Assembly: GCA_001464125.1 (NCBI GenBank)
Contig: LNEP01000006.1
Coordinates: 1-64,000, forward strand
Origin: Betaproteobacteria bacterium Ga0077540
GTDB taxonomy: Bacteria; Pseudomonadota; Gammaproteobacteria; Burkholderiales; Methylophilaceae
Direction of reading: 5' to 3'
DNA: 64,000 nucleotides
Shown: positions 46,888-56,503 of the stretch, piece after piece
Numbering within the stretch: the first letter of the stretch is position 1
Layout of the letters: every line of letters begins with the position of its first letter
Translations under genes and position numbers: made by a program
The notes under the pieces: model-generated
The model's database searches: none
Told to the model about the DNA's origin: nothing
Seen by the model: the letters and a program-made list of their open reading frames with translations, nothing else

Positions 46888-48501
46888 ATGCAACTGGAAA
46901 CCCTTCCCAACTTCAATGATTGGTTGACCTCCTCCAAAAGGCGGAACATCAAGCTATACAGCCTTTATCGTCTGAGCGTTGCTTCCATCTTATTGGCCAC
47001 CCAAATTCTGATGCGTGGTGGTGGCTTAAGCTTAGAGCAGCCCATTTTAACCACTAAAGTCCTGCTGATCTATTTTGCGCTGAGCTTCATCTTGGCAGGG
47101 TTGGCGTGGATCGAGCGTACCAAATTTGAGATTAGTCTTGCCACACAGGCGGTGATTGATATCGGTTTTATTCTACTCATGATGCATCTGTTTGACCAAA
47201 ACCAAACCGGGGTTGGCTTACTGATGGTCATTACCATCGTATTTGCCAGCCTAATTAGTGATGGCCGCTACGCGTTGTTTTATGCGTCTATCGCCAGTAT
47301 AGGTATTCTGTTAGAGCAAACCTATAACATCTATTTTAAACAAACCAGCAGCGGCAACTACACCAATGCTGTCTTATTGTCTGTGGCTTGTTTTGCGACC
47401 GCGTGGTTAGCCCATACGCTGGCTAGGCGCATGTTGACCAGCGAGCGCTTGGCCTCAGAGCGTGGCGTTGATATTGCCAACCTAGCCAAAATCAACGCAC
47501 TCATTACGCAAGAAATGCCAAATGGTGTGCTAGTAGTGGGAGAGTCACAATTATTGAGCCATTACAACCAGCAATTTACTGCATTAACAGGGCTGACCGA
47601 TGCACAATTATCGGACGCGATGGCTCACAAAAAACCTTTGGCCAGTTTTGCGCCAGAATTATCCAAGCTATTGTCGGAGTGGGCGCAATCCGAGCAAGAC
47701 AGCAAGCAATCAGATGCCATTAAATTTTCGCTGCCGGATAGAGATTTGGGCATACGTTTTTTGCCCGTTTCTCAATCCCGTGCAAGTGGTGCCATTATTT
47801 TTGTAGAAGACTGGTCACAGGTGCAAACACAAGCGCATCAAGTGAAATTGGCGGCACTTGGTCGATTGACAGCCAATATTGCACATGAGATTCGCAACCC
47901 GTTAAGCGCGATTAGCCACGCCAACCAATTGCTGCAGGAGGACAACACGGACCCTGCAACGTCCAGAATGTTGCAAATTATTAGCGATAACGTACAACGG
48001 GTGGATCAAATCATCAAAGATGTACTAGAACTCAATCGGCGTGACCGCACAAATCAGGAAAGCATCCAAGTCAACCATTTTATGACTGAGTTTTACCAAC
48101 AGTTTTGCGCAGTGGAAAAAATTGATGACAGTCTATTCACACTTAAATTGCCTAAAGAAGACGTGGCCATCTTTTTTGACCGCCGTCACATCAATCAGAT
48201 TTTATGGAATTTGTGCAAAAATGGTTGGCGTCACTGCAAAAAAAACAAAGGCAGCTTAGTACTTGCCATTAAATTTAGCCGCAACTCTCAGTTTATCAAC
48301 TTGCAAATCATCGATGATGGCGACGGCATTGCCCCCAGCATTCAGTCGCATTTGTTTGAGCCGTTTATGACGACCGAAAAAACCGGCACAGGTTTGGGCT
48401 TGTATATTGCCAGAGAGCTTGCAGAAGCGAATGGTGCGAAACTAGACTTTACTACCGCGAACACCGGTACTGTATTTACGCTCAATATTAAAAAGGTGTA
48501 A
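46888..48501 (+). CDS. pilS: Sensor histidine kinase PilS-like
   Basis: The 537-residue kinase has six N-terminal membrane spans (about residues 20-190), a PAS domain (about 200-310), the phosphoacceptor LTANIAHEIRNPLSAISHAN (His near 331) and an HATPase domain with NLCKNGWRH, DDGDGI and GTGLGLYI. The layout and the NtrC-type regulator gene 9 bases downstream match PilS, which controls type IV pilin transcription. Name given from architecture and partner. Confidence 0.92.
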   Translation: MQLETLPNFNDWLTSSKRRNIKLYSLYRLSVASILLATQILMRGGGLSLEQPILTTKVLLIYFALSFILAGLAWIERTKFEISLATQAVIDIGFILLMMHLFDQNQTGVGLLMVITIVFASLISDGRYALFYASIASIGILLEQTYNIYFKQTSSGNYTNAVLLSVACFATAWLAHTLARRMLTSERLASERGVDIANLAKINALITQEMPNGVLVVGESQLLSHYNQQFTALTGLTDAQLSDAMAHKKPLASFAPELSKLLSEWAQSEQDSKQSDAIKFSLPDRDLGIRFLPVSQSRASGAIIFVEDWSQVQTQAHQVKLAALGRLTANIAHEIRNPLSAISHANQLLQEDNTDPATSRMLQIISDNVQRVDQIIKDVLELNRRDRTNQESIQVNHFMTEFYQQFCAVEKIDDSLFTLKLPKEDVAIFFDRRHINQILWNLCKNGWRHCKKNKGSLVLAIKFSRNSQFINLQIIDDGDGIAPSIQSHLFEPFMTTEKTGTGLGLYIARELAEANGAKLDFTTANTGTVFTLNIKKV

Positions 48502-48510
48502 TCTAACCCC

Positions 48511-49920
48511 ATGGCACAACCTTACAATTGCTTAGTTGTTGATGATGAAACAGATATCCGCGAGTTGGTGGTGCTGACGCTAGAGCGCATGAACATTCAA
48601 GCGGATAGTGCCAGCAACCTCACCGATGCAAGGCACATGCTTGGGCAAAAAGAATATGACTTATGCCTGACCGACATGCGTTTACCGGATGGTTTGGGGC
48701 TGGAGTTGGTGGAATACATTTCAACCAACCATGCCGGCTTACCTGTCGCCGTCATCACCGCTTACGGCAGTGCGGAGAATGCTGTTTCTGCGCTTAAAGC
48801 TGGCGCTTTTGATTATCTTACCAAGCCCATTTCTTTGAGCCAACTTAGGCCATTGGTAGAGTCTGCACTTAAGCTATCTAGCTCGTCTAAATCAGAGACC
48901 ACCAATACGGTTGATTTGATTGGCGTTTCTCCGGCCATGCAACACGTGCGCAATATGATTAGCAAGTTAGCGCGTAGCCAAGCACCGGTATACATCAGTG
49001 GTGAATCAGGCAGCGGCAAAGAGTTGGCTGCAAGGCTGATTCATAACAACAGCTCTAGGCGCGATAAATCATTTATTGCTGTGAACTGTGGGGCGATACC
49101 GGAAAACTTGATGGAAAGCGAATTCTTCGGGTACAAAAAAGGGGCTTTTACAGGGGCTGCGCAAGACACCATTGGTTTATTTCAAGCGGCTAACGGTGGT
49201 ACTTTGTTTTTAGATGAAGTGGCCGATTTACCACTGGCCATGCAGGTGAAGCTATTGCGGGCCATACAGGAAAAGAAGGTGCGCACAGTCGGCGGTACAG
49301 CGGAGGAGGCTGTGGATGTACGCATTATTTCAGCCACCCATAAAAACCTGAATGAAATGATGGAAAAAGGCGAGTTTCGACAAGACTTATACTACCGCCT
49401 CAATGTGATTCAACTGAAGATGCCTGCCCTGCGTGACCGTCCAGAGGATATTCCGGAACTGATGGAAAAGTTATTAGGTAAACTCTGTGCGGCACAAGAC
49501 ATTAATGTACCTGCTTTAGATGCGGATGCCAGCAAATTTATTCAAAATTTGCACTATGCTGGCAACGTGCGTGAATTAGAGAATATGCTGGAGCGCGCAC
49601 TGGCATTATGTGACGGTGAGAAAATCACCGTGGAAGATTTATCCATGGGCAGTGAAGTCAAAATGCGTTCTACAGAAAAACTCAGTTTTGAGCCTGGCAA
49701 AACCCTTGAAATTAGCTTGTCTGATTACCTTGAAGACATTGAAAAACGTGCCATTATCAAAGCATTAGAAAAAGCCAACAATAACAAAACAGCGGCAGCT
49801 AAGTTGTTGGGCATCAGCTTTCGTACATTGCGTTATCGCTTGTCCAAACTTGGACTGGCTAAAGAAGAAGAAGGCGAGGATGAAGACAGCGATGGCGAGG
49901 CAGAAGAAGAACGGGTCTAA
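48511..49920 (+). CDS. pilR: Sigma-54-dependent response regulator PilR-like
   Basis: The 469-residue NtrC-family activator has a receiver domain (phosphoacceptor Asp in CLTDMRLPDG, about residue 54), an AAA+ domain with Walker A GESGSGKELAA and the sigma-54 contact loop GAFTGA, and a C-terminal Fis-type helix-turn-helix (NNNKTAAAKLLGISFRTLRYRL). It ends in an unusual acidic tail. A likely target is the sigma-54 pilin promoter at 24151-24167. Confidence 0.93.
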   Translation: MAQPYNCLVVDDETDIRELVVLTLERMNIQADSASNLTDARHMLGQKEYDLCLTDMRLPDGLGLELVEYISTNHAGLPVAVITAYGSAENAVSALKAGAFDYLTKPISLSQLRPLVESALKLSSSSKSETTNTVDLIGVSPAMQHVRNMISKLARSQAPVYISGESGSGKELAARLIHNNSSRRDKSFIAVNCGAIPENLMESEFFGYKKGAFTGAAQDTIGLFQAANGGTLFLDEVADLPLAMQVKLLRAIQEKKVRTVGGTAEEAVDVRIISATHKNLNEMMEKGEFRQDLYYRLNVIQLKMPALRDRPEDIPELMEKLLGKLCAAQDINVPALDADASKFIQNLHYAGNVRELENMLERALALCDGEKITVEDLSMGSEVKMRSTEKLSFEPGKTLEISLSDYLEDIEKRAIIKALEKANNNKTAAAKLLGISFRTLRYRLSKLGLAKEEEGEDEDSDGEAEEERV

Positions 49921-49955
49921 CTGCGCTCGCCTAACTTGATTAAATGAGCCAAAGA

Positions 49956-50960
49956 CTAGGCCAACACTAAGACTAAATAGGTCACATACAGCGCGCCATT
50001 CACCATCAAATGCCACACACGCAAACCACCTTGTTGGCTTACCATAATACGAAGCCAGACAGCAGCGACGAGCGTCAACACGATACCAATCAGCACCTCT
50101 TTGCGTGGCACCCACGGCGTAAGCATAATGCCGATAGCCGGTAACAATGTGCCCTGAAACACCATCGCCCCAGTGATATTGCCAAACGCCAGCGTATCTT
50201 TACCTTTGCGTATCCACAAAATGCTGTTTACTTTTTCAGGTAACTCGGTAGCGATTGGGATAATCAGCAATGAGAGTAGCAATGCGGAAATACCAATCAT
50301 ATCTGCAGCCGACTCTACGCCATTGATAAATCCTTTAGCCCCAGCAATTAATAGCACCAAGCCCAGCAACAATTGCGTCACAATCACCACCGTATTGTTG
50401 GGCAACCCCATTCTGCACAGGAACATATCATTTTCTGCTTCTGTGGCGTGACCATCAGCTACTAAACCTTTGGATGCGCGAATAGTTTGCCATACATACA
50501 CCACATAAATCATCACCATACTTAAGCCCAATAGCGCGCGGTAGATATCTTTGTCGTGTGGAACATACAGCGCAATAGCCGCTAACACAAACGCCACGAT
50601 AAAGTAATTTAAATCTCGTACCAATCCCGTGCGCTCCGGACGCAAGTGACCGGTTGCTGTTCTCCGCTTGTAAACAGACATCGCCATCAGAAACAGAGAC
50701 AGGGTAGCCAACATGAGTGGCGCACCTAAAATCGCACCTACCCCAATTTCATGGTTAGTTTCCATACTGGAGGTACCAGCAAAAATAGCCAGCAAAGGCA
50801 CACTAGTCTCCGGCAACGCTGTGCCCACCGCCGCAAAAATGGAGCCTGTCACCCCTTCTGAAATCCCTAACTTCTCGCCCAAATGCTCAAGTGCATTGGT
50901 AAACACTTCTGCTGCGATTAAAATCACAATCAGCATTGCAAATAATTGTAAAAAAACCAT
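49956..50960 (-). CDS. Sodium/calcium exchanger family (CaCA) membrane protein
   Basis: The 334-residue protein has ten or so membrane spans and the two inverted alpha-repeats of the family, GSIFAAVGTALPETSVPLLA (near residue 40) and LSLLIIPIATELPEKVNSIL (near 240), each with the ion-binding acidic residue. It probably exchanges a cation for Na+ or H+; the ion is not determinable. It stands alone and converges with pilR. Confidence 0.9.
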   Translation of the reverse strand: MVFLQLFAMLIVILIAAEVFTNALEHLGEKLGISEGVTGSIFAAVGTALPETSVPLLAIFAGTSSMETNHEIGVGAILGAPLMLATLSLFLMAMSVYKRRTATGHLRPERTGLVRDLNYFIVAFVLAAIALYVPHDKDIYRALLGLSMVMIYVVYVWQTIRASKGLVADGHATEAENDMFLCRMGLPNNTVVIVTQLLLGLVLLIAGAKGFINGVESAADMIGISALLLSLLIIPIATELPEKVNSILWIRKGKDTLAFGNITGAMVFQGTLLPAIGIMLTPWVPRKEVLIGIVLTLVAAVWLRIMVSQQGGLRVWHLMVNGALYVTYLVLVLA

Positions 50961-51042
50961 GGTGAGTCACCTTTAATTTTGAATTGTGCTGTATTTTAAC
51001 GTATTAAATGCTTGGTATAAAAACTGAAATAAAATATACGTC

Positions 51043-51588
51043 ATGAAAGCCATGAAGATAGACCAAGAGGGCTGGGTAGACCAAGCCGAGCATATCCTCT
51101 CACCCAATTTTGATGATCGTCCATGTAGCGAGATTGACATGGTGGTGATTCATAACATCAGCCTGCCTCCATGCGAGTATGGCGGTAACGGCGTGATCGA
51201 ACTGTTTACCAATCAACTAAATCCGCAAGCACATCCTTATTACGCGGAGATTCATACGCTTAAAGTATCCTCACATTTCTTCATCCGCCGCGATGGCCAA
51301 CTTATCCAATTTGTCTCTTGTCTGGCGCGTGCATGGCATGCAGGCGTATCAAATTGGCAATCTAGGGAACGTTGCAATGATTTCTCGGTCGGAATAGAGC
51401 TTGAAGGTAGTGACTTTGACCATTTTGAGCCAGCCCAATACACAACACTGATACAATTGATTCAAGCCTTAACATTGCGTTATCCCATTCAGCATTTGGT
51501 TGGTCACGCGGATATTGCGCCGGGTCGAAAGACGGACCCCGGCCCTTATTTTGATTGGGACGCTGTGAACACTTTAATAAAAAACTAA
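51043..51588 (+). CDS. ampD: N-acetyl-anhydromuramyl-L-alanine amidase AmpD
   Basis: AmpD is the cytoplasmic zinc amidase of murein recycling. The 181-residue protein has the zinc histidines in MVVIHNISLPP (near residue 36) and HLVGHADIAPGRKTDPGPYFDW (near 150-171), and the substrate loop SSHFFIRRDG. No signal peptide is present, as expected. It starts a small same-strand run with the efflux genes, 8 bases before the next gene. Confidence 0.95.
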   Translation: MKAMKIDQEGWVDQAEHILSPNFDDRPCSEIDMVVIHNISLPPCEYGGNGVIELFTNQLNPQAHPYYAEIHTLKVSSHFFIRRDGQLIQFVSCLARAWHAGVSNWQSRERCNDFSVGIELEGSDFDHFEPAQYTTLIQLIQALTLRYPIQHLVGHADIAPGRKTDPGPYFDWDAVNTLIKN

Positions 51589-51596
51589 ATAAATTT

Positions 51597-52679
51597 ATGC
51601 AAAATATTTATACCTGTCTGGTGCTGGCACTGTTTGTTGCGATGTCTGCCGGCTGCGGCAATAACGATAGTGCGTCTAAAGACAAAGAAGCAAGCAATAG
51701 CGCCAAGGCCACCTTGGTAACGGTCACTACTATCAAAAAGCAAGCAGTAGAAATTACGGAAGAAGCGATTGGAACGCTTGAAGTACTGATAGACCCAACC
51801 GTGGCTGCAGAGGTGGCTGGTCGTGTGGTCAAAGTGCATGCAAGCCCAGGGGAACAAGTCAAACAAGGGCAATTATTAGCCACTATAGACGCCGCTGACT
51901 TCACCATGCAACGCAATGAAGCGCAAGCGGAAGTGAGTCGCATTCAAGCATTATTGGAGAATCAGGCAAAAATTGTGGCCCGTAACCAAGCCTTGGTAGA
52001 TAAAAAATTTATTTCGCAAAACGTGGTAGACAACGATAAAGCGCAACAGAATGTATTACAACAGCAACTTGAGGCTGCCAAAGCGCGCGTTGGCAGTATC
52101 AATCACAACAGCAGCAAAACTCGCGTGGTTTCCCCAGTTAACGGTACAGTGGAAACGCGTTTGGTGAGCGCAGGTGATTATTTAAAAGTGGGTGATCCCA
52201 TCATGCAAATCATTTCCAAGCAAAAGCTACGCGCCCATTTACCTTTTCCGGAACACATTGGCGCCAAACTCAAACCGGGCTTAAAAGTACGTTTAACCAC
52301 ACCTACCAGTAGCAGCAAAGTTGAAACCGTCATTCATGAACTTAAGCCTTTGATTGCGGAAGGTAGCCGCACCGTAGACGTGATTGCCGATGTGGTGAAT
52401 CAATCCGATTGGCAACCCGGCGCCACGGTCAATGGCACAGTGGTGTTGGGTGAAGAGTCATCTGCGCTGATGATTCCAGAGCAAAGTTTAGTGCTGCGCC
52501 CGGCTGGTGAAGTTGTCTATGTGGTGCGCGACGGCATGGCGTATCAAGCCGTGGTCAAAACTGGTTACAGGAAAAACGGCCTGATTGAATTATTGGAAGG
52601 CCTGCAACCCGATGCTACGATTGTGGTGGATGGCGCCGGATTTTTAACGGATAAGACACCAGTCACTATTACGAAGTAA
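51597..52679 (+). CDS. RND efflux periplasmic adaptor (membrane fusion lipoprotein)
   Basis: The adaptor joins the inner-membrane RND pump to an outer-membrane channel. A lipoprotein signal ends at VAMSAGCGNN with the lipobox cysteine near residue 19. The HlyD-type barrel-sandwich follows (EVAGRVVKVHASPGEQVKQGQ) with a coiled-coil hairpin (about 100-165) and a beta-barrel region. The start at 51597 is chosen for the signal peptide. No TolC-type channel gene is nearby. Confidence 0.92.
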   Translation: MQNIYTCLVLALFVAMSAGCGNNDSASKDKEASNSAKATLVTVTTIKKQAVEITEEAIGTLEVLIDPTVAAEVAGRVVKVHASPGEQVKQGQLLATIDAADFTMQRNEAQAEVSRIQALLENQAKIVARNQALVDKKFISQNVVDNDKAQQNVLQQQLEAAKARVGSINHNSSKTRVVSPVNGTVETRLVSAGDYLKVGDPIMQIISKQKLRAHLPFPEHIGAKLKPGLKVRLTTPTSSSKVETVIHELKPLIAEGSRTVDVIADVVNQSDWQPGATVNGTVVLGEESSALMIPEQSLVLRPAGEVVYVVRDGMAYQAVVKTGYRKNGLIELLEGLQPDATIVVDGAGFLTDKTPVTITK

Positions 52680-52827
52680 GACTTTTCTTGATAACCGAAT
52701 CGCTAAAAATTCAACACACTCAATCAGGCAATGCGCGAGCAAAAAAATGCGACGCGACCTATGCTTGATTATGTTAAGAGCAATTTTTGTGATGAACGAA
52801 GCTTGATGACGGAATTTGGATTTTAAA

Positions 52828-55800
52828 ATGAGTTTGCCCGAGTTATCCATCAAACGCCACGTCCTCGCCTGGATGCTATCTGGTGTAATTGTGCTGTTTG
52901 GTATTATTGCTTACAACCGCATTGGCGTGGACCGCATTCCGTCCATTGATTTCCCTGTCATTATGGTGACCACCACCTTGCGTGGTGCTGACCCCGATGT
53001 CGTCGACACCTCAATTACCAGTGTGATTGAGTCCGCCATCAACACCACTCCCGGTATCGAGCATATTCAATCGGCTTCCTCGCCGGGCGTATCCAGCGTT
53101 AGCATTACCTTTAACATCGAAAAAGATGTGGATGTGGCCTACAACGAAGTGCAGGCCAAGGTGAATCAGGTCCTAAGAAACTTACCCACAGATACCGACC
53201 CACCCGTGGTCCAGAAAGTAGATACCAATGCCTCTCCGGTGATTTGGTTAGCCTTGACCGGTGACCGTACGATTCAGCAACTCAACTTGTATGCTAATAA
53301 TGTGCTCAAGAAAAAATTTGAGACCATCAATGGTGTGGGTGAGGTAAGAATTGGGGGGCGCCGTGACCGTGTGATTCGCGTCAATGTGTTACCGGAGCGT
53401 ATGGCGGCTTATAAACTCACAGCCACTGATTTGGTCGATGCGTTTAAACGCGAGCACGTGCAGTTACCGGGTGGCTTTCTTGTCAGCCAACAAGCAGAGC
53501 AGCTGCTAAAGCTTGATTTGGAATTTCACACCACGGATGAACTTTCCAACTTAGTCGTGACGACCAAAGATGGCAACCCTATTTATCTTAAAGACATTGC
53601 CGAAATTGAAGATGGGATTACCGACAACCGACAAGTAGCTCGCTATAAAGGCAAGCCAGCGGTTGGGTTGGGCATGGTCAAAATTGCAAACGCCAATACG
53701 GTTGAAATTATTGATGATGTTATTGAGAAACTAGAAACGGATGTCAGACCCAACCTGCCGCCCGGCATGTCGTTAGAAATTTCCACTAACGACTCGATTT
53801 TTATTAATCAACTGGTAGCATCGCTCAAGGAACACTTGGTAGAAGGCACCTTGTTTGCCGCGCTGATTGTGCTGATATTTATGCGCTCATTTAGCTCCAC
53901 CGTGATGATTTGTATGGAAATTCCGGTGTCGCTAATGGGTGCAATTGCTGTGATGTATTTTGCTGGCTATACCTTTAACAGCATGACGTTATTGGCATTG
54001 CTATTGCTGATTGGTGTGGTGGTGGACGATGCGATTGTGGTGCGCGAAAGCATATTGCGTCACATGACGGGTGAAGTTGGCACTGGCCTCAAAGGTTTGG
54101 ATCTGAATGATTGGCGAGCTGTGGATGCTTACCGAAAAAGAACCACTTTAGCCGGTACGAATGAAGTGGTGTTTGCAGTGCTAGCCGCCTCCCTGTCATT
54201 AGTATGTATTTTTGCTCCAGTCATTTTCATGGATGGCATCATGGGCATGTTTTTTAAATCGTTTGCGGTGGTGGTCACCTTTGGTGTGCTGGTCTCGTTG
54301 TTTGTATCACTCACCCTCACTCCGATGCTGTGTTCGCGTTATTTAAGCGTCACCCACAAAGAAAATGCGCTTTACCGCTTTTTTGGCCGTATGTTGGATA
54401 AGTTAGATGCCGCCTATCGCAGAATTCTGCATTACACCTTGCTACACCGAAGCTTGGTCGTGATTGTGGCGATTGTATTTGTGATTGTCTCTGGCTTTCT
54501 TTCACTCAAATATGTCAAAAAAGACTTTGTGCCGGAGACCGACGAAGGTAGTTTTTCCATCACGGTTAAAGCACCACTTGGGTCAAGTATTGATTATACC
54601 GATTCGCGGATGAAACTGGTGGAAGAAGTGCTATCACGTCATGATGATCAAATTGATAGCTTCTTTTCGACCATTGGTGCTGGCTCACGTGGTCAGGTCA
54701 ATCAAGGTAATGTGAATGTGCGATTAAAACCCAAAGAGTTGCGTAGCAAAAGCCAGCAGGAACTCACGCGTGAAATCAAAGCAGAACTGGAAAATATTCC
54801 GGGTGTGCGCGCTATTCCTGGTGCAAGTGGTATTGCCAGAGGCCAACGTTCTGAGAAATTGCAATTCAACCTTACTGGCAACAACCTAAAAGAGTTAGGC
54901 AGCGTGGCCGAAAGCCTACAGCGTACGCTCAGTGAAAATAGCAGTATCGGCAAAGTGGATGTGGATGTGCAGTTAGACTTACCTCAACTTGAAATTGATA
55001 TTGATCGAGTACGCGCGGCCAGTTTGGGGTTAAACGCTAATGAGATTGCTACCGCGATTAGCTTGTATGTGGGTGGGCTGAATGTTGCGAAATATAACGA
55101 TAATATTAGCGATGGTCAGCGCTACGATATTCGTTTAAAAACCACAGATGGCGAACTGCAACATACCACTGATTTAAGCAAAATATACTTACGCAGTGCA
55201 AGCGGTGAATTGGTGCGTTTAGATGCGGTTGCCCGCTTTAAACCAACGCTGGGGGCGGCTGTGATTGGTCGTTATGATTTGCAATATGCTGTGAATTTCT
55301 ACGCCAACCCTAATGTGGCGTTGGGAGAGGCGGTGGCCATTGTGGACGAGACAGCTAAAAAACTTGTCCCCGCGGATTACAAACTCAAATATACAGGGCA
55401 GGCTGAGGAACTGGGCAAAACATTTAAGAACCTAGCCTTTGTATTTGTGTTGGCATTTATCCTGTTATATATGGTGCTAGCCAGCCAGTTCAACTCGTTT
55501 TTGCAACCAGTGATTATTATGCTGGCGCAACCGCTTGCTATTATTGGCGGGTTGATTGCTTTACTCATTACCGGCAACTCACTCAATATTTTTTCGATGA
55601 TTGGTCTGGTACTGCTGATTGGCTTGGTGGCTAAGAACTCTATTTTATTGGTGGACCTCACCAACCAACTACGCGCAGAGGGAGCAAGTGTGCAAGAGGC
55701 ATTAAGCGAGGCTTGCCCAGTCCGCTTGCGTCCAGTGTTAATGACATCACTCACGATTATTTTAGCGCTATTACCCGCGGCGATTGGGCTGGGCGCAGGT

Positions 55801-55935
55801 TCTGAGACCAATAAACCGCTTTCTATTGCGATTATTGGCGGGATGATTTCTTCTACCTTACTTACCTTGGTGGTCGTCCCTGCGGCTTACTCACTGATGA
55901 TGAGCGGCTTAGCCAAATTTAAGCGTTTTGCGTAA
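52828..55935 (+). CDS. RND-family inner-membrane efflux transporter (HAE1-like)
   Basis: The 1035-residue pump has the RND layout of twelve spans and two large periplasmic loops. The proton-relay aspartates are in GVVVDDAIVV (TM4) and the lysine in VAKNSILLVD (TM10), the features of proton-driven drug/HAE1 pumps. The ATG at 52828 follows GGA about ten bases upstream; a TTG at 52816 is an alternative. A 148-base gap separates it from the adaptor gene. The substrate is unknown. Its end overlaps the convergent acetyltransferase gene by 17 bases. Confidence 0.94.
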   Translation: MSLPELSIKRHVLAWMLSGVIVLFGIIAYNRIGVDRIPSIDFPVIMVTTTLRGADPDVVDTSITSVIESAINTTPGIEHIQSASSPGVSSVSITFNIEKDVDVAYNEVQAKVNQVLRNLPTDTDPPVVQKVDTNASPVIWLALTGDRTIQQLNLYANNVLKKKFETINGVGEVRIGGRRDRVIRVNVLPERMAAYKLTATDLVDAFKREHVQLPGGFLVSQQAEQLLKLDLEFHTTDELSNLVVTTKDGNPIYLKDIAEIEDGITDNRQVARYKGKPAVGLGMVKIANANTVEIIDDVIEKLETDVRPNLPPGMSLEISTNDSIFINQLVASLKEHLVEGTLFAALIVLIFMRSFSSTVMICMEIPVSLMGAIAVMYFAGYTFNSMTLLALLLLIGVVVDDAIVVRESILRHMTGEVGTGLKGLDLNDWRAVDAYRKRTTLAGTNEVVFAVLAASLSLVCIFAPVIFMDGIMGMFFKSFAVVVTFGVLVSLFVSLTLTPMLCSRYLSVTHKENALYRFFGRMLDKLDAAYRRILHYTLLHRSLVVIVAIVFVIVSGFLSLKYVKKDFVPETDEGSFSITVKAPLGSSIDYTDSRMKLVEEVLSRHDDQIDSFFSTIGAGSRGQVNQGNVNVRLKPKELRSKSQQELTREIKAELENIPGVRAIPGASGIARGQRSEKLQFNLTGNNLKELGSVAESLQRTLSENSSIGKVDVDVQLDLPQLEIDIDRVRAASLGLNANEIATAISLYVGGLNVAKYNDNISDGQRYDIRLKTTDGELQHTTDLSKIYLRSASGELVRLDAVARFKPTLGAAVIGRYDLQYAVNFYANPNVALGEAVAIVDETAKKLVPADYKLKYTGQAEELGKTFKNLAFVFVLAFILLYMVLASQFNSFLQPVIIMLAQPLAIIGGLIALLITGNSLNIFSMIGLVLLIGLVAKNSILLVDLTNQLRAEGASVQEALSEACPVRLRPVLMTSLTIILALLPAAIGLGAGSETNKPLSIAIIGGMISSTLLTLVVVPAAYSLMMSGLAKFKRFA

Positions 55936-56491
55936 TTTGAGCATTGTTGCTGTTACTCAACACGGGTTTTTCAAAATAGGCAAACTGCAGGCCTTCCACT
56001 TTTACTTGCCACAAATCGGATTCATAAGGAAAAGGTTTGATCACCCCTGTAGGCAAATAGCCTAGCCGATTGTAAAACGCAATCAGGGTATCGCGCGCGG
56101 TAATCACCGTCATGCAAAAACTATCCAACGGCCAAATTTCACGCGCATAGGTCTCGGCAGCCAATATCATTTGTTTACCTATCCCCTGATTCTGCAAATT
56201 GGGTTGCACCGAGATCATGCCCAGTTTGGCCTGGTGTTGATGGCCTTCGACTAGATGTTCACAACAAATGGTGGCAACGATTGATGCTTGATATTCACCC
56301 ACCAAGATAAAAAGATTGGCGCGCGCAATGAGTGAAGCAATTTCTTGGGCAGTGGTACGCAAACCGTCAATTAAATCTGCTTCTGTGGTCCACCCAGCGC
56401 GGCTAGTCTCACCGCGATAGGCACTATTGATTAGGGCGGCGATGGTTTCTGCATCTGCCAAGCTTGCGCGACGAATAGCCAGATTTGACAT
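55919..56491 (-). CDS. GNAT-family N-acetyltransferase
   Basis: The 190-residue protein has the GNAT fold: N-terminal IRRASLADAETIAALINSAY, the acetyl-CoA loop VQPNLQNQGIGKQMI (Q/R-x-x-G-x-G/A, about residues 96-110) and a late VITARDTLIAFYNRLGYLP. The substrate is unknown. It starts 12 bases after the symporter gene ends and may be co-transcribed with it. Confidence 0.9.
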   Translation of the reverse strand: MSNLAIRRASLADAETIAALINSAYRGETSRAGWTTEADLIDGLRTTAQEIASLIARANLFILVGEYQASIVATICCEHLVEGHQHQAKLGMISVQPNLQNQGIGKQMILAAETYAREIWPLDSFCMTVITARDTLIAFYNRLGYLPTGVIKPFPYESDLWQVKVEGLQFAYFEKPVLSNSNNAQITQNA

Positions 56492-56503
56492 ACATTCACC
56501 CTA

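Noticed and set aside
46888-49920. Two-component pair as nitrogen regulators NtrB/NtrC
   Set aside because: The kinase has six N-terminal membrane spans, which NtrB lacks, and a PP0621-like gene precedes it, so PilS/PilR is the better reading.
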